This document shows positions 10,441 to 22,708 of a stretch of DNA of 64,000 nucleotides, one piece after another. The DNA is taken from the NCBI RefSeq assembly GCF_963259705.1, contig NC_081861.1:104711726-104775725 (forward strand). The letters are read 5' to 3'. Source of the DNA: Myotis daubentonii (lineage: Eukaryota; Chordata; Mammalia; Chiroptera; Vespertilionidae). The position numbers were made by a program, and so were the translations under genes. Position 1 is the stretch's first letter. Each line of letters opens with the position of its first letter. Below the pieces are notes generated by a model. That model searched no databases, was not told the DNA's origin, and worked only from the letters and a program-made list of their open reading frames with translations.

Positions 10441-11870
10441 TATTTTTTTAATCTTTATTGTTCAGATTATTACAGTTGTTCCTCTTCCCCCCCCATAGCT
10501 CCCCTTCACCCGGTTCCAACCCCATCCTCTGCCCTTACTGCCCCCCCCCACACTGTCCTCATCCATAGGTGTATGATTTTTGTCCAGTCTCTTCCTGCAT
10601 CCCCTACACCCCTTTCCCCCTGATAATTGTCAGTCCACTCCCTTTCTATGCCCCTGATTCTATTATATTCACCAGTTTATTCTGTTCATCAGATTTTTTA
10701 TTCACTTGATTTTTAGATTCACTTGTTGATAGATATGTATTTGTTGTTCATAATTTTTATCTTTACCTTTTTCTTCTTCTTCCTCTTCTTAAAGGATACC
10801 TTTCAGCATTTCATATAATACTGGTTTGGTGGTGATGAACTCCTTTAGCTTTTTCTTATCTGTGAAGCTCTTTATCTGACCTTCAGTTCTGAATAATAGC
10901 TTTGCTGGGTAAAGTAATCTTGGTTGTAGGTTCTTGCTATTCATCACTTTGAATATTTCTTGCCACTCCCTTCTGGCCTGCATAGTTTCTGTTGAGAAAT
11001 CAGCTGACAGTCGTATGGGTACTCCCTTGTAGGTAACTGACTTTTTTTCTCTTGCTGCTTTTAAGATTCTCTCTTTGTCTTTTGCTCTTGGCATTTTAAT
11101 TATGATGTTGGGGTTCTCTGTGCTTCCTGGACTTGTAAGTCTATTTCTTTCACTAGATAGGGAAATTTTCTGTCATGATTTCTTCAAATAGGTTTTCAAT
11201 ATCTTGCGCTCTCTCTTCTTCTGGCACCCCCATAATTTGGATGTTGGTTCACTTGAAGTTGTCCCAGAGGCTCCTTACACTATCTTCATATTTTTGGATT
11301 CTTTTTTCATTTTGCTTTTCCGGTTGGGTGTTTTTTACTTCTTCATACTTCAAATCTTTGACTTGATTCTTGGGATCCTCTAGTCTGCTGTTGGGTCTCT
11401 GTATCATATTCTTTATTTCAGTCAGTGTATGCTTAATTTATAGTTGGTCCTTTTTCATATCTTCAAGGGTCTCACTAGACTTATTGAGGGTCTCACTAAA
11501 TTTATCGGTGGTTTCTTGAAAATTCTTGAAAAACCTTATAACCGTGGTTTTGAACTCTATATCCAGTAGTTTGCTTTCCTCCATTTCTATCAGTTGTGAC
11601 CTGTTTCTTTGTCTCCACATTTTGGCTGCTTCCCTGTGTTGATAGAGTGGCTTTCTGTGCTAGGTGTCCTATAGGGCCCAATAGCTCAGCCTCCACAATT
11701 ACCTGAGGTGGACACTCTTGGTGCACCCCTTTGTGGGCTGTGTGCAAAATCTTGTTGTAGTTAAGCCTTGATTGTTGATGGTATCACTGGGAGGAATTGA
11801 CCTCCAGGCCAATTGGCTGTGAGAATCAGCTGTGTCTATGGTGGGAGAACTTCTGTTCTGGAGAGAACTA
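10441..11870 (-). mobile_element. HAL1-like half-L1 element
   Basis: On the minus strand an L1-type ORF1 (to 10789) is followed directly by a 3'UTR with G-runs and an A-rich end ('caataaagattaaaaaaat' complement at 10441). The ORF2 endonuclease/reverse-transcriptase sequence that should lie between them is absent. ORF1 plus 3'UTR without ORF2 is the published structure of HAL1 elements. The 5' limit near 11870 is approximate and no clear target duplication was found. Confidence 0.7.
10789..11620 (-). pseudogene. L1/HAL1 ORF1 remnant
   Basis: Translations give the N-terminal region with LLDIEFKTTVIRFFK and a coiled-coil-like stretch (ETTDKFSETLNKSSETLEDM), then the C-terminal domain with ILKAAREKKSVTYKGVPIR, RLSADFSTETMQARREWQ and TKPVLYEMLKGIL before the stop. 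ORF1p is an RNA-binding chaperone of L1 particles. The middle is broken by stops, so no intact protein is made. Confidence 0.85.
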
Positions 11871-12129
11871 GTAAATTTTTTGCTGAAAAGTTAAGTATAG
11901 TTAAGTTCAAAACAGAATATTCAATTTGTGCAAAATTAATGTGTTAATTTTCAAAATGACTTATTTTAATTTTTAGAATACCATTGTAGTATAATACACA
12001 CATATGTATTTGGTCTTTGTCTCTGGCTCCTGGCACAGAATCTCTAAAACCCAGTGGAGTTTTCTGAATGATACCAGTGCCTTTTGTTATCCATAATGAG
12101 CCCCTTACTACCCAGTATGAGTTTATGCT

Positions 12130-12770
12130 CATGAGGTGGCTCTTGGCAGGTTAGGGCCTTTAGGTAGCTTCAGGATGTGGGATGGTCTCCAAAGGAACCA
12201 ATCAAAATATTGGAGGGTTGGAACTTTTCACTCTGGAGAGAGTGGGGCTGGAGATTGTGTTCAATCACTAGGGGCCATTGATTTAATTAATCATGCCTAC
12301 AAAGTGAAACTTCCATAAAACCCCCAAAAGTGTTTAGGGAGCTTCTAAGTTGGTGAATATGTCCATGTTCCAGGAGCGTGGTGCACCGTAACTCCACAGG
12401 AACAGAGGCTCCTGCAATTGGGATCCTTCCAAACCTCACCCTATGTACCTATTCATCTGGTTGCTCATTTGTATCCTTTATAATAAACTGTAATAGCAAA
12501 GAGAGTACATTCTTGAATTCCATGAATTGTTCGAGTAAAATATCCTGAAGGGAGGGTTGTGGGAACCCTTGAATTTATAATTGGCCAGGCAGAAGGGTGG
12601 GTCACCTGGAGACCTCACTTGTGGCTATCATTGGAATTGGGGGCAATCTTGCTAGACTGAGCCCTCTAATTTGTGAAATCTGATCTAACTAAGGTAGTGT
12701 CAGAAATGTGTTTTTGGAAACCCAGTTGGTGTCAGAAAATTGATTGTTGGTGTAGAAAAATAACATATAG
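12130..12770 (+). repeat. Ancient LTR relic (ERVL-like, family unnamed)
   Basis: Contains the conserved run 'ccataaaacccccaaaagtg', then 'cttctaagttggtgaatatg', 'gtatcctttataataaactg', 'gggttgtgggaaccc', 'tagactgagccct' and 'gtgtcagaa', in the order of an old mammalian LTR that I associate with class III elements. The 'aataaa' near 12482 would be its poly(A) signal. Exact ends cannot be placed. Confidence 0.6.
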
Positions 12771-13518
12771 TTGTTGCCAAAATAACTATCCAACAATGGT
12801 GGTTAATTTGTTTGGTGATTAAAATACAAACATTTTCCATTTAAATTCTAAGAGTCTTCCTTGGTTCTGATTTTGTAACCTTAATCAGTCTCCATAGGTT
12901 ATAGCTGTAATATCTCTAGGAGAACCATTCAGAGTCTTATAGTATATATGAAACCCAGCCAGATAAAATTTAATGCCAAGCTGTTAGAAAATCCCAGTTG
13001 TAAAAGTGCCAACTATGGATACAAAATTACGGTAGCACTATTCCCTGGGAACTAGAAAATGAAACCACATGAGATAATGTATGTGGTACTTAACATAATA
13101 CCTTGCATATCGATGTGAAATATATATGTTCAAATATTATGTGTGTTTATATATATAAATTATTAAAGAAGACAATTTAGGGGACACAAATTTTATTTAA
13201 CATTTTATAAAGCAAAAGGTCTTCATTAAGAGAAATGCAAAAAGGGCATGGAAGGCAGAAAGCTTTATAGGATGAAGAATAAAGGATAAAGAAGAGAAAA
13301 ATAGAAAACTATCTAATTGTTTGGGACCACATAGTCAACCTTGTTGGCGTGAGAAGGCACAGAGTTGGCTTGGCATTTAGGGATTGGCTGACTGGATACA
13401 CTGAATTTCTGGTCAAGTAAAGTATTTTCATGGACATGAAAGTTGCCTGAGTTTTGTTTTGCTGACATGTCACCTTGGGAAGAAACTGCTTCATCTTGGG
13501 CCTAAACAGTTATTTCAA

Positions 13519-13521
<3 letters not shown>
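12771..13521. other. Unassigned intronic DNA
   Basis: AT-rich sequence without a recognisable gene or a repeat that I can name. Confidence 0.5.
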
Positions 13522-13576
<55 letters not shown>

Positions 13577-13622
13577 CCTCTCCCTCCTTCCCTCCCTCGC
13601 TCCCTCCCTCCCTCCCTCTCCT
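13522..13622. repeat. (CT)n microsatellite and pyrimidine tract
   Basis: A CT dinucleotide run to about 13574, then a C/T tract with 'ccctcc' units. ORFs across it are artefacts. Confidence 0.95.
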
Positions 13623-13859
13623 CTCTACCATTCTAAGCTCAGTAGCAACAAGGATAATAATACCTACATACATTACTTGGCTGTTATAAACTTTAAGTGA
13701 GACAATATGTGTAGCACAGTGCTTAAAACAGGAACTGTTCAATATTTGTTATTTTTGTTATTATTATTATACCTGGATAATTTAATATTGTCTCTAAAAT
13801 CTTTTATTAAGTACAGTGCTGTATACAACCAATTTAATTCCCTCTGAAATTCAGTTAAC

Positions 13860-13985
13860 AAAATGAGGGTAATAAAATTACGTATATAACATGGAATCAT
13901 TGTGATGAATAAATAAGATGAAACTCTCAGTGTTGTGCTTGGCACACAGTAAATATTCAATAAATGGTATTTGATGATGATAATG
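13860..13985 (+). repeat. MIR 3' relic
   Basis: Carries 'ttgtgatgaataaataagatg', 'gtgcttggcacacagtaaat' and 'ttcaataaatg', the usual 3' half of MIR, in sense orientation. Confidence 0.7.
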
Positions 13986-15059
13986 ATGCTAAAGAAGATG
14001 ATGACACTTACCTTTTGGAAAATAAATGTAGGGCAGCTGTCAGCCTTTCTTAACAATAAGACTTTTGCTGCTTAATTAATACTCTCACAGAGCTGGTTTT
14101 TTTTTTCTATTTATAAATTCAGGCTTTCAACATGCATACCCATCTCTCTCTCATTCCTTCTCTTTCTCTCCCCCATGTTTGCTCTATTTTTTGCATGTCA
14201 AAAGCAGATGTTTCTTCCTGAAAGCACTAATGACATGGATTTGGCTACTCTTTCAGAGATCCAGATGAACATTTTAATGAGCACTTTTCATATTATGAAA
14301 TAGAAACATTTTTTTTCTTCTGTAGACACGAAGGGTCAAATCCTTAATATGTTTATGAACCAAGGTTTGACCTTGCACTTATCTGACTCACCTCACCATA
14401 ATCTTGGCCCTGTCATATCATGTCTTTATTTGAAATTTGGCATTTTTGGTTATCATATATATTTGCAATAATGTTTATTTTAAAATTTTCTTTAAAATCT
14501 TATTTATCTTGATGACTAAGCATTTTGGTACCCCTTAAATTTTCACTTCAGTTGAGTGCCTCACTTCCTTCACCCTAGTCCAGTTGAAACAATGGAAGCA
14601 CTCCATGCAACTATAGAGCCACTTGTGATAGTGGGATCTAGCTTTTCAGAGTGTAAACATGGAAGTCTACCATAATAGTAATTGAATTTTACTCTCCGTT
14701 GATTAAGAAAATAAATAGTAACAAAAAGCTACCATTAATTATGTAACACCTTAAAATAAAATTACATTTTAATTTACAAAACAGTATTTATACATTTTGG
14801 AAAACATAGTTGTATATTTCAGTGCAAGACTTATTCTTTCAGTCTGTAGAAACTTCTTTGTGTACTTAGAGTTTTGTAGGCCCTTTACAATAATTTTTCT
14901 TCCCCATAGTGATCTCTGGAGCACAGATCAAAAAACACTTCTATGAAAATTCAGATACAAGGCAAATCAGTGTGCCTAAAATATATTTTAGGAAATTTAA
15001 AACTTTTGCCTGATTTTGAAGAATGGGTAAGAGAAAAGGAGGAAATGGGCGTGGAAAGA
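13986..15059. other. Unassigned intronic DNA
   Basis: AT-rich; short C/T-rich patch near 14138-14175. No gene seen. Confidence 0.5.
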
Positions 15060-15400
15060 CTTTTTATTTATTGAGTGCCTTTCGAGTGCCTGGCTCAAAT
15101 CTATACACTTTACATTCCTATTCTCATTTAGTCCTTACCTCTATGAAGTAGACATATTATGCTATTTTACATATAGCAAAACCAAATCTTCAAATATTTG
15201 AATAACTTGGTTAAAGTTTTTTTTTTAATTATTTTCAATTATACTTGACATACAACACTATATGACTTTCAGGTGTACAACATAGTGTTTAGACATTTAT
15301 ATACTTTACAAAATGATCATCCCAATAAATCTTCTACCCATCTTTGGGCCAACTGCTTATACTCAGTAAATTTGCAGAGTCAGGATTCATACCTAGGACT
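15060..15400 (-). repeat. MIR relic split by an old L1 3' fragment
   Basis: 15060-15215 reads as reversed MIR ('attgagtgccttt', 'ctcatttagtccttacc', 'tttacatatagc'), and 15355-15400 continues it ('gagtcaggattcatacctaggact'). Between them, about 15219-15345, is an old reversed L1 3' segment with the phrase 'aggtgtacaacatagtg'. So an L1 piece inserted into a pre-existing MIR. Confidence 0.6.
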
Positions 15401-16479
15401 TTTAAATTATCATTATTCTAATGAAAAGGGCAGAAGGAAACCACTGTTAATGATGATAAAGAGAGTATGCATTTGAACTGGTAATTGTGGAGCCCACAGA
15501 AATTATAGCAGTTGTTTGCTTTTGTACTTACTAATTTAGCAGGCCAATATTAATTATCTCTGTGTTTTTGAATATCCAGTTGAGAAATCTCATGTCTCTA
15601 AACCACCATTATTTAATATTTGATTGACTTTAATATTAATGTTTAACTCCACTGCCTAGGCTCTTTCCATGGTCCAGAATTATCTATTTTTTCACAGGCT
15701 ATCTGAATCAGGTCACAGAAACATATGTAGTCCCTTGATCGCCCTTTCTAAATTTTTCAAATTGCATGTGAAGAAGAAGGTTCTCATTCCAAATAGTTTG
15801 CAGCAAAGTGGAAATACCTTAACTTGCTCATTTTCTAAAAATAATAAAGGAAACATTGTAAAATCAATTCTTCATTGTGCATAAAGAAATGGGTTTTTTC
15901 TTTAGTTGTCTGTGATATATTTTACACAGTGTATATATAAAAAGTTCTGTGCAACTTTTCCTTTTAAAGATTTTAATTATTCTTTTCTTCTAGTGTTGTT
16001 CTGATTATTTTGTATCCAAGTACAGCCAGTACATGTGATTTTTTTTATTACTTTGTTTTATAATTTATGTCACAGCAAAATGTTTTTCATTGAGCTTTAT
16101 TCCACTAAAATGGAAATACTTTCTTGTTTTGTGACAGGACATATGATAATTTACATACAAATAGAAGTTATGGAAATGTCAAAATTCTTAGAAGAGACTT
16201 AACTGGAATTATTCATCTTTTTTTCCAATTAAATCTTCCATTAAATAATTAAACATCTCTGAATCTTTGAGGCACAAAAATACATGATTATGTCTGTATA
16301 AGTTTGGTCATGAAGATTTGTCAGGCATGGTCTACTATCATGAAAGATTATAATTCTAGTCTTTGGACTAGGTCCTTTTCCTTAATATTTTTGTGGCAGT
16401 TTTTGACCCATGCCAGTTGTTATTTCAGATATTTATGAGTTGCCAAATAATCATGAAACATCTGTGTTTTCACAGACTG

Positions 16480-16760
16480 TAGTGTTGCACAATCAAGAGC
16501 ACAGACTTTGGATTCATTCCTCATGGATTCAAATTCCATGTAGTGGTTTAAACTACCATTTACGGGTGTGGTTTTTTTTTTTTTTTTTTTTAGTAAATTA
16601 CATAACTTATCCCTCTTAGAGAATCTATTTATCTGTCAAATAAAGATAATAATATTAAACTTACAGATGTCTTATAAAGTTTAAGGGAAAATGTGATACA
16701 TTTTACACTGTGCCTAGCACATACAGGGCACTCAATAAAATATAAGTTGAGGATGATGAT
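16480..16760 (+). repeat. MIR with internal poly(T)
   Basis: Reads in MIR order: 'gagcacagactttggattca', 'taacttatccctc', 'tatctgtcaaataaagataat', 'gcctagcacatacagggc', 'actcaataaa'. A T run near 16570-16591 is extra. Confidence 0.75.
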
Positions 16761-16798
16761 GGTGGTGGTAATGATGATGATGATGGTAATGATGATGT
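16752..16798. repeat. (GAT/GGT)n microsatellite
   Basis: Imperfect repeats of gatgat/ggtggt at the end of the MIR at 16480. Confidence 0.85.
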
Positions 16799-16799
16799 C

Positions 16800-19700
16800 T
16801 AACTTTAACAAAAAAACACACAATGTATTTATGAGCTTAAGGATTTGGGATCTGGTATGCCCCAGAGAAACCACTAACTACCAAGCTATCTCTTATCTTT
16901 TGTGAAGTTTAAAGGAGTCTCTAATTTTAAGAACCCAGAGCTTGAAAAGATGGATAAAAGAGGAAAGAGGTCATGAATTATTGACTATATTCATAATGGT
17001 AGGTGTTGGCAGACAGTTTTCCATTGGTCTTTTGCATTGGTGTACATCTTGTAAGCAGACGCATTGACTACCTTTGTCCTGTATTATCTTTACAAGGAGA
17101 CAACCAGCATTGAAAGATGAGATAGTGTCTCTGTCAAGAAAAGGTGCCCAGTAGAAAAGATTTGGGTTCCATAACCTGGCTTCTGGGGTCACTCTGCAGG
17201 AATTGCATATCAAGGAACAGATTCAAGAAAATGCTGATACTCTGGCTTCTGCTGTTTCTGTGACCCAGAAGTTTCATATTTTCTGCCATCATCTTTAAAA
17301 CTTGTTAGTTTGCAAATAAAGTAAAAACATCAGATCTTTCACCATTCTTATCACTGGACATGCTATTGCTCTTGATGGTCATAGTCCAAATAACAGCAAT
17401 AACAATTAAATTACACAGAAACTCACTGATTGCACAGAGAGTTCACAGAACTAGAGCTCACAGAACTACATGATCCATGACTCTTTTGTCTTAGCTACTT
17501 TAGTTTATTAGTTGGTTAAATTATTGGACCATTTGGTCCTTGTCTTATTTAACTAATTAGGCAGCACATGACAGTTTATTTCAGTTTGACAGTTTAGAAC
17601 ATGCTTTACTGGCTCTCATCTGGGAGTGCATTCATAGTGTTTTTTGGATTGTTCATCTGGAGCACACTGCTCATCTAAAGATTAAGAATATTTTTCCTAT
17701 GGCAAATGAATTTGGTTTGGCAAGGATACACAATTTACTGCATTGCCATGCTTCCCTTAAAGGAAATGATTTAATTTCTTTTGTAATGAAATGTTACTAC
17801 CTCACCAACTGTAGAGGAATAAAATCAGTATTATAGCTCGGGTGGCTGAAAAGAGTATTTTTTGTTTATTTGTATTTTCTGAAGACGTGGGAAGCCCTTT
17901 AGGTGTAAAGATTATACTATGGACCTGCCATAACCTGGTTCTAGTTACAGTTATTTTCCCAAAAGGGTCTAGAGTAGGTGACCAGGACATGCATATATCT
18001 TTTTGAGTGTGAAGGTAACTTGTATCAAGAATTATCTACCAACTGAGCCTTTAAAACCTTGAAGAATCATTCATATAAACAACTTTTAGATTGTTAAACA
18101 ATATTTAGTAATATCCATTACTTTTTGGAGAGTCTTCCAAATTCCTTAAAAAGCAAAAAACAAACAAAAAAAACCCCAACCAACCAACCAACCAAACAAA
18201 CAAACAAACAAAAACTGCAGGCATCATATGTTTGTGTAAAGCCACTTTAAGTCCTTTATTTTGAATAGATTGTAATTGAGGGTTGGCTAAAAATTAAGTG
18301 GCTGGGTTTGTTTTCAATGTGTAAAAAAAGAATAAAGCCATGCCTATTTGTCTCATCATCTGACATTAATAAAGCATTTAGTCAGAGAAAGTTTTCAATG
18401 TTTGGAAATCTGACCTAGTGATCTAAACATCTGACAATCACTTGTGAAAATTATCCAGCTAAATAATGTGTATAAAGATTTGATATCTCCTATTATTATG
18501 CATTTGATAGAATAGTAATTTTTAAGGGTAAATAGAGTTTACATTGAATTGAAGCAGTTTGTGACATTTCCATGATTTTTACCAAAATGTGAAAGGATTT
18601 TGGTTCTTCCCTGTGTTTGATGCTTTGCTACCTGGTGGGTGTTAGGTTGAGATTCTCTCCCTACTTGAGTGATGCCCTTAGCAGTAGGGTAAGCCTCCCT
18701 GAATCATTCTTTATGTTTTGTCCCTCTTTTTTTTCCTGTTGCCACCATAATACCACTCTTGAATTTGAAAAATCCATTGTCTTAAAATATTTTATTGTAC
18801 TGAGATAGAATTAGGTTCTAGCAAAAAGAAGTTTATTAAGATGTATGCAAAATAGCTCTTTTCCCTTTTAAAAAGTAAATAGAAGTGGAAAAATTTTATT
18901 TCAACCTAGAGTCATTAGAATTTGCATTTCTGAGAATGTGCATGTGTATCTCTATATGTGAGTATTGATTGGTCTTATTCATAGAATAATTTTGGGGACT
19001 TTCAGAATTTAGTCAATGAAATCCTTACTCATTATTTCACAATATTTTTGGTCTTTCCCTTTTCATGGAAACCAATATTGGTGGATTTTTACAGTGAACA
19101 TTAGCTGATTCAAATTGACTTGAATGGTTCAAATTGACTTGCCTTTGAAATTTTTTCTACTGCTGCATATTTATCTGACAGTTGGGAATGATATTTCTTT
19201 TGTAGTTGGAGAAGTTTAATAGATGCCAGGTAAAGTAGCTAATCTAAGAAAAAGAGCAATTTTACTGTATGGCAGGATATTTTTAATATAAATTGTCTCT
19301 AGAGTTCAAGAAATGTATTGCTTGACAATATTTAACTGCCAGTAAACTTTCTGTTAGACTCTTACTTTATCAGAGTAAAATAATTTACTTTGGTTGATAC
19401 TTTCTTGAGTACAACACTTCTGGAATTTTACTGTGATGCAATAAATAATTGCTCTTTCTAAGGTTTCTCAGGGAGAAATTTAGAGTGTCTGAGTGGTCTC
19501 TTAAATATTTTCTGGGTGTGCTATACAGCCTATCTTGCTTCTCAGAGTCCCATGAAGTGAGGGAAGAAAGTCTCTACACTTTATGAATGCTCAGGAATCA
19601 GCCCAGCATTTTACAAATCACTTTCCTTATAGTGAAGACTTAGGGACTACACTGCCTGCTTTAAACACTTATTTATCTACTTCATGAGTAGTTTCTATTG

Positions 19701-19837
19701 ATATTCATAGCAGCTTATCAAAAGGCTACATTAAATTGTGGCTTTTCCTTTGCATTGCCTCAATATCATACTGCTCCAGGACTGTCCTATATTATGAATG
19801 ATACATCACGGTGTAATTCATTGTTTTTAGTACCTTG
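16800..19837. other. Unassigned intronic DNA with a (CAAA/CCAA)n patch
   Basis: No gene recognised. A simple repeat of caaa/ccaa units lies at about 18155-18212. The rest is AT-rich sequence without a clear family. Confidence 0.5.
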
Positions 19838-20050
19838 AGGGCAGGGGTTCTTTCTCAATTATATATAATTACAGTACCTTATGCATATTTAAAATAGTGA
19901 CTAGCATACCTTGACAGCTTATTCTTATTTTTTTATTCATTTGCTACAGATTTACAGAACACTTGCTATGGGTCAGATATGATAATAGGCACTGGATAAA
20001 ATGATGAGCAGGATAAACAAGGTTCTAGCCATGAGAGCGCTTATAATTTA
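19838..20050 (+). repeat. L2-like 3' relic and an old repeat fragment
   Basis: 19838-19915 has 'ccttgagggcaggggttc' and a decayed 'gtgactagcatacc', as in L2 3' ends. 19930-20050 ('acacttgctatgggtcagat', 'aggcactggataaaatgatg') is another old interspersed repeat that I cannot name. Confidence 0.45.
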
Positions 20051-20060
20051 TAATTTAGGC

Positions 20061-20264
20061 CAGGGGTCCTCAAACTTTTTAAACAGGGGGCCAGTTCACT
20101 GTCCCTCAGATGTTGGAGGGCCAGACTATAGTTTAAAAAAATACTATGAAAAAAATTCCTATGCATACTGCACATATCTTATTTTGAAGTAAAAAACCGA
20201 AATGGGAACAAATACAATATTTGTATTTGCATGTGGCCCGTGGGCTGTAGTTTGAGGACCCCTG
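20061..20264. mobile_element. Non-autonomous hAT transposon (204 bp)
   Basis: Termini caggggtcctcaaac and gtttgaggacccctg are perfect inverted repeats of at least 15 bp. The 8-bp flanks atttaggc (20053-20060) and atctaggc (20265-20272) match at seven of eight positions. No ORF encodes a transposase. Confidence 0.92.
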
Positions 20265-20289
20265 ATCTAGGCAATATGAGAGGCACATT

Positions 20290-21165
20290 TCTTTTATTAC
20301 CTATAATTTTCTGTGCAGCAGTTCTGGGAGGTGGGTATAGTTCTCAACCAATTGTCACTGGATAGGGAACCTGGCCCTGAGCGGGTCTGCCTAGGATAGT
20401 ATGTGGGATCTTGACTTCGTGCAGGAAAAATTTCATAGCAGGAGTCCAGGTGAATATGGGGAAACATTTATGAAAGCCAGGGATAGTAAAACAATGAAGG
20501 TTTTATCATGGAAAAAGCAACAGGAGAGCCTAGGCTGGGCTGCCTTAACTCTCTGGGAAGTCAGAGAAAAGGGGGCCCTGGTGGTAGGCTCAGAGGATTA
20601 GCTGCTGCTGCCCATTGCTCTCCTGATTGCAAGCCTCATGGGATCCTTTAGAGTTTAGGAGATGCATGTCTGTGAGGGAAGAATGAAAAGGGAATGGTGG
20701 GGGCGCTGTTTCCCAGAAGGAGAGGGCACATGCTGGGTTCTTTGTCTTGAGGCTTTTATCTCTCTTTTGCAGGTGGAAATCTTAGGGGAGGGCTTCAGCA
20801 GAAAATTCATCAGTTTTCCAGGTGTGCTCTTACAGTGTTGTGGTCTCCACTGATTGGTTAGTGTCAGGGCAAGGGGTCAGTAGTCATTGCAGCTGGTCCT
20901 AGTGTCACCCACTGGTTTTGCTGCTTTTCTGGGACTGGAACTGAAATATAACTGAGGCCTAGATATTATCTCTAGGGATGTGACCTTCTGTATTTGCTGT
21001 AAATTGCTCTGCCACTTTGTTCAGCTATCTCCCTGTCTCCCTATTCCACTTGTCCCGTCTTACTGGCCTGTCTCATAATGAGTGAGGAAGTTGAAACACA
21101 GGAAGGTTAATCAACTCAGCCACACTGATAATAAATGGAGGCTCTGAGATTCAAATCCAAGTTAG
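20290..21165 (-). repeat. MIR relic split by a solo LTR
   Basis: 20290-20352 ('gggaggtgggtatagttctc') and 21076-21165 ('gagtgaggaagttgaaacac', 'attcaaatccaag') join as one reversed MIR. The 723-bp insert between them is listed separately. Confidence 0.6.
20353..21075 (-). repeat. Solo LTR, gammaretrovirus-like (class I)
   Basis: The segment begins TGTCACTGG and ends GCCTGTCTCA, so both strands read TG...CA. Flanks caat and taat fit a decayed 4-bp target site, and flanking MIR halves rejoin when it is removed. On the minus strand a TATA-like ATAAAAGCC (near 20754-20762) and a CATAAATG, possibly a decayed poly(A) signal (near 20469), lie in LTR order, giving the orientation. No viral genes remain. 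Confidence 0.6.
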
Positions 21166-21177
21166 TTGAGTTCTGCA

Positions 21178-21890
21178 TTAGTTTTCTATGTTGTATAACA
21201 AACTACTATAAATTTAGTAGCTTAAAACAATACACATTTATTATATCATTAGAGGTCCAGTTTATAAAATTCATGCACAGGTAGGGTCCCTAGGCCTGGC
21301 CGGTAATCAGGGCCAATCAGGGCCTTCCTTCCTCTGGCTGCCAGCTGCTGGCTGGGGCCTTCCTTCATTCCGCCACAGCCCCTGATGGTCAGCGCATGTC
21401 ATAGCAAGTGGTCGAACTCCAGGTCAGTTGAACTCCCAGTTGGTTGAACTCCCAAGGGGACAATTTGCATATTAGCCTTTTATTATATAGGAGAGTGTCT
21501 TTAGGTCAGGAGTCCTGGCATAGCTGGGTCCTCTACAAGATTGCAATTAATGTGTCAAACAGGACTGGTTTTTCTTCTGGAGGCTCCACTATAGAAGAAT
21601 CCACTTTCAAGTGCATGTGGTTGTTTGCAGAATTCATTCTCTTGAGACTGTATTACATATTCATGGCATCTTGCTTCTTCATAGACAACAAGAGAGGTAG
21701 AAACTTTAACATGAGTCAGCTAGAAAGATAAAGCCTTGGATGATAGCATCATCACTAGAGTGAAATCCCATTACATTTGCCATATTCTATTGATTAGAAA
21801 CAAGTAACAGGTTCTGTCCACACTCTGGGGAGGGTATTACACAAGGTAGTGAACACCAGGAGGTGAGGATCATGGGGGGCAACATAAGAG
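21178..21890 (+). repeat. MaLR (MLT1-like) LTR relic, split by a Helitron
   Basis: Starts 'ctgcattagttttctatgtt...aacaaactactataa' and continues after the Helitron with 'gtcaggagtcctggcatagc', 'ttctggaggctcc', and ends with 'gtattacacaaggtagtgaac' and 'caccaggaggtgaggatcat'. This is the order of an ancient MaLR-type LTR; the subfamily is not assigned. Confidence 0.5.
21249..21492 (-). mobile_element. Short Helitron relic (244 bp)
   Basis: On the minus strand the 5' end is TCCTATATAATAAAAGGC (complement of 21475-21492), followed by 'taatatgcaaat'. The 3' end reads 'ggacctctaa', a CTAA variant of the CTRR terminus, next to a weak palindrome. It splits the MLT1-like LTR. Confidence 0.8.
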
Positions 21891-21899
21891 TGTGTGTAG

Positions 21900-22529
21900 C
21901 ACAGATTCCATAGTATGTGGTCTTTCATTTATGCTATGCTGCTTCTAGTAAGAGCTCAATATACATGGATTAATTTTTGAAGTGTTTTTAACTTATATAA
22001 AGCAATATAACATCACTATAGAAGTTTCGTGGAGGGGTCCCATAATCCCATGATCCCACCACAGCTCAATTAGCTTCCTGAACAATGCACTAAGCACTCA
22101 CTCCTATTATCTCTAAGCAGTCATAATAATTGTGTTTCAATTCCTGTTTAGTCTTTTAAAAACATACACAGTTCTTTTCACAGAGTCATAGCAAATACAT
22201 GATTCTCTAAACTTATTTTTTACTCATGTTATCATAATATTTTCCTTGTTGCTACATAATAATGTAATGGTCAATTTCAGTATGCTCATTGCAGTCTTTC
22301 AAATGACCACACCACTGTTTACTTGACCAAGTTGAATGGTTGGATATATAGGTAATTTTCAATCCGCCACCACTAAGAAACAAATTAACAACAACAAAAA
22401 AACTATACCAAAACATTGCATAATTTCTTCAGGCACATAGTTTTTTATCCTCTAACATGGTTTACTTAAACTAGGAATCCAGAAATAAAATTACTTGATT
22501 TTTTACATAAATGTTTTCAGGATCAGATT
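21900..22529. other. Unassigned intronic DNA
   Basis: No gene. Some old-repeat texture ('cacagttcttttcacagagtc') but no family that I can support. Confidence 0.45.
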
Positions 22530-22708
22530 TAAAAAAATATATATTTTATTGATTTCAGAGAGGAAGGGAGAGGGAGAGAGAGATAGAAACATCAATGATG
22601 AGAGAGAATCATTGATCGGCTACCTCCTGCACACCCCCCACTGGGAATAGACCTGTGACCTCCTGGATCATAGATCAACACTAAACCACTGAGCCATGCT
22701 GGCTGGGC
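22530..22708 (-). mobile_element. Ves SINE, diverged and internally shortened
   Basis: Reversed SINE with 'tattttattgatttcagagagg' at the left and 'cactgagccatgctggctgg' at the right. The segment that normally holds the B-box has been partly lost ('tagacctgtgacctcctgg'). Confidence 0.85.
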
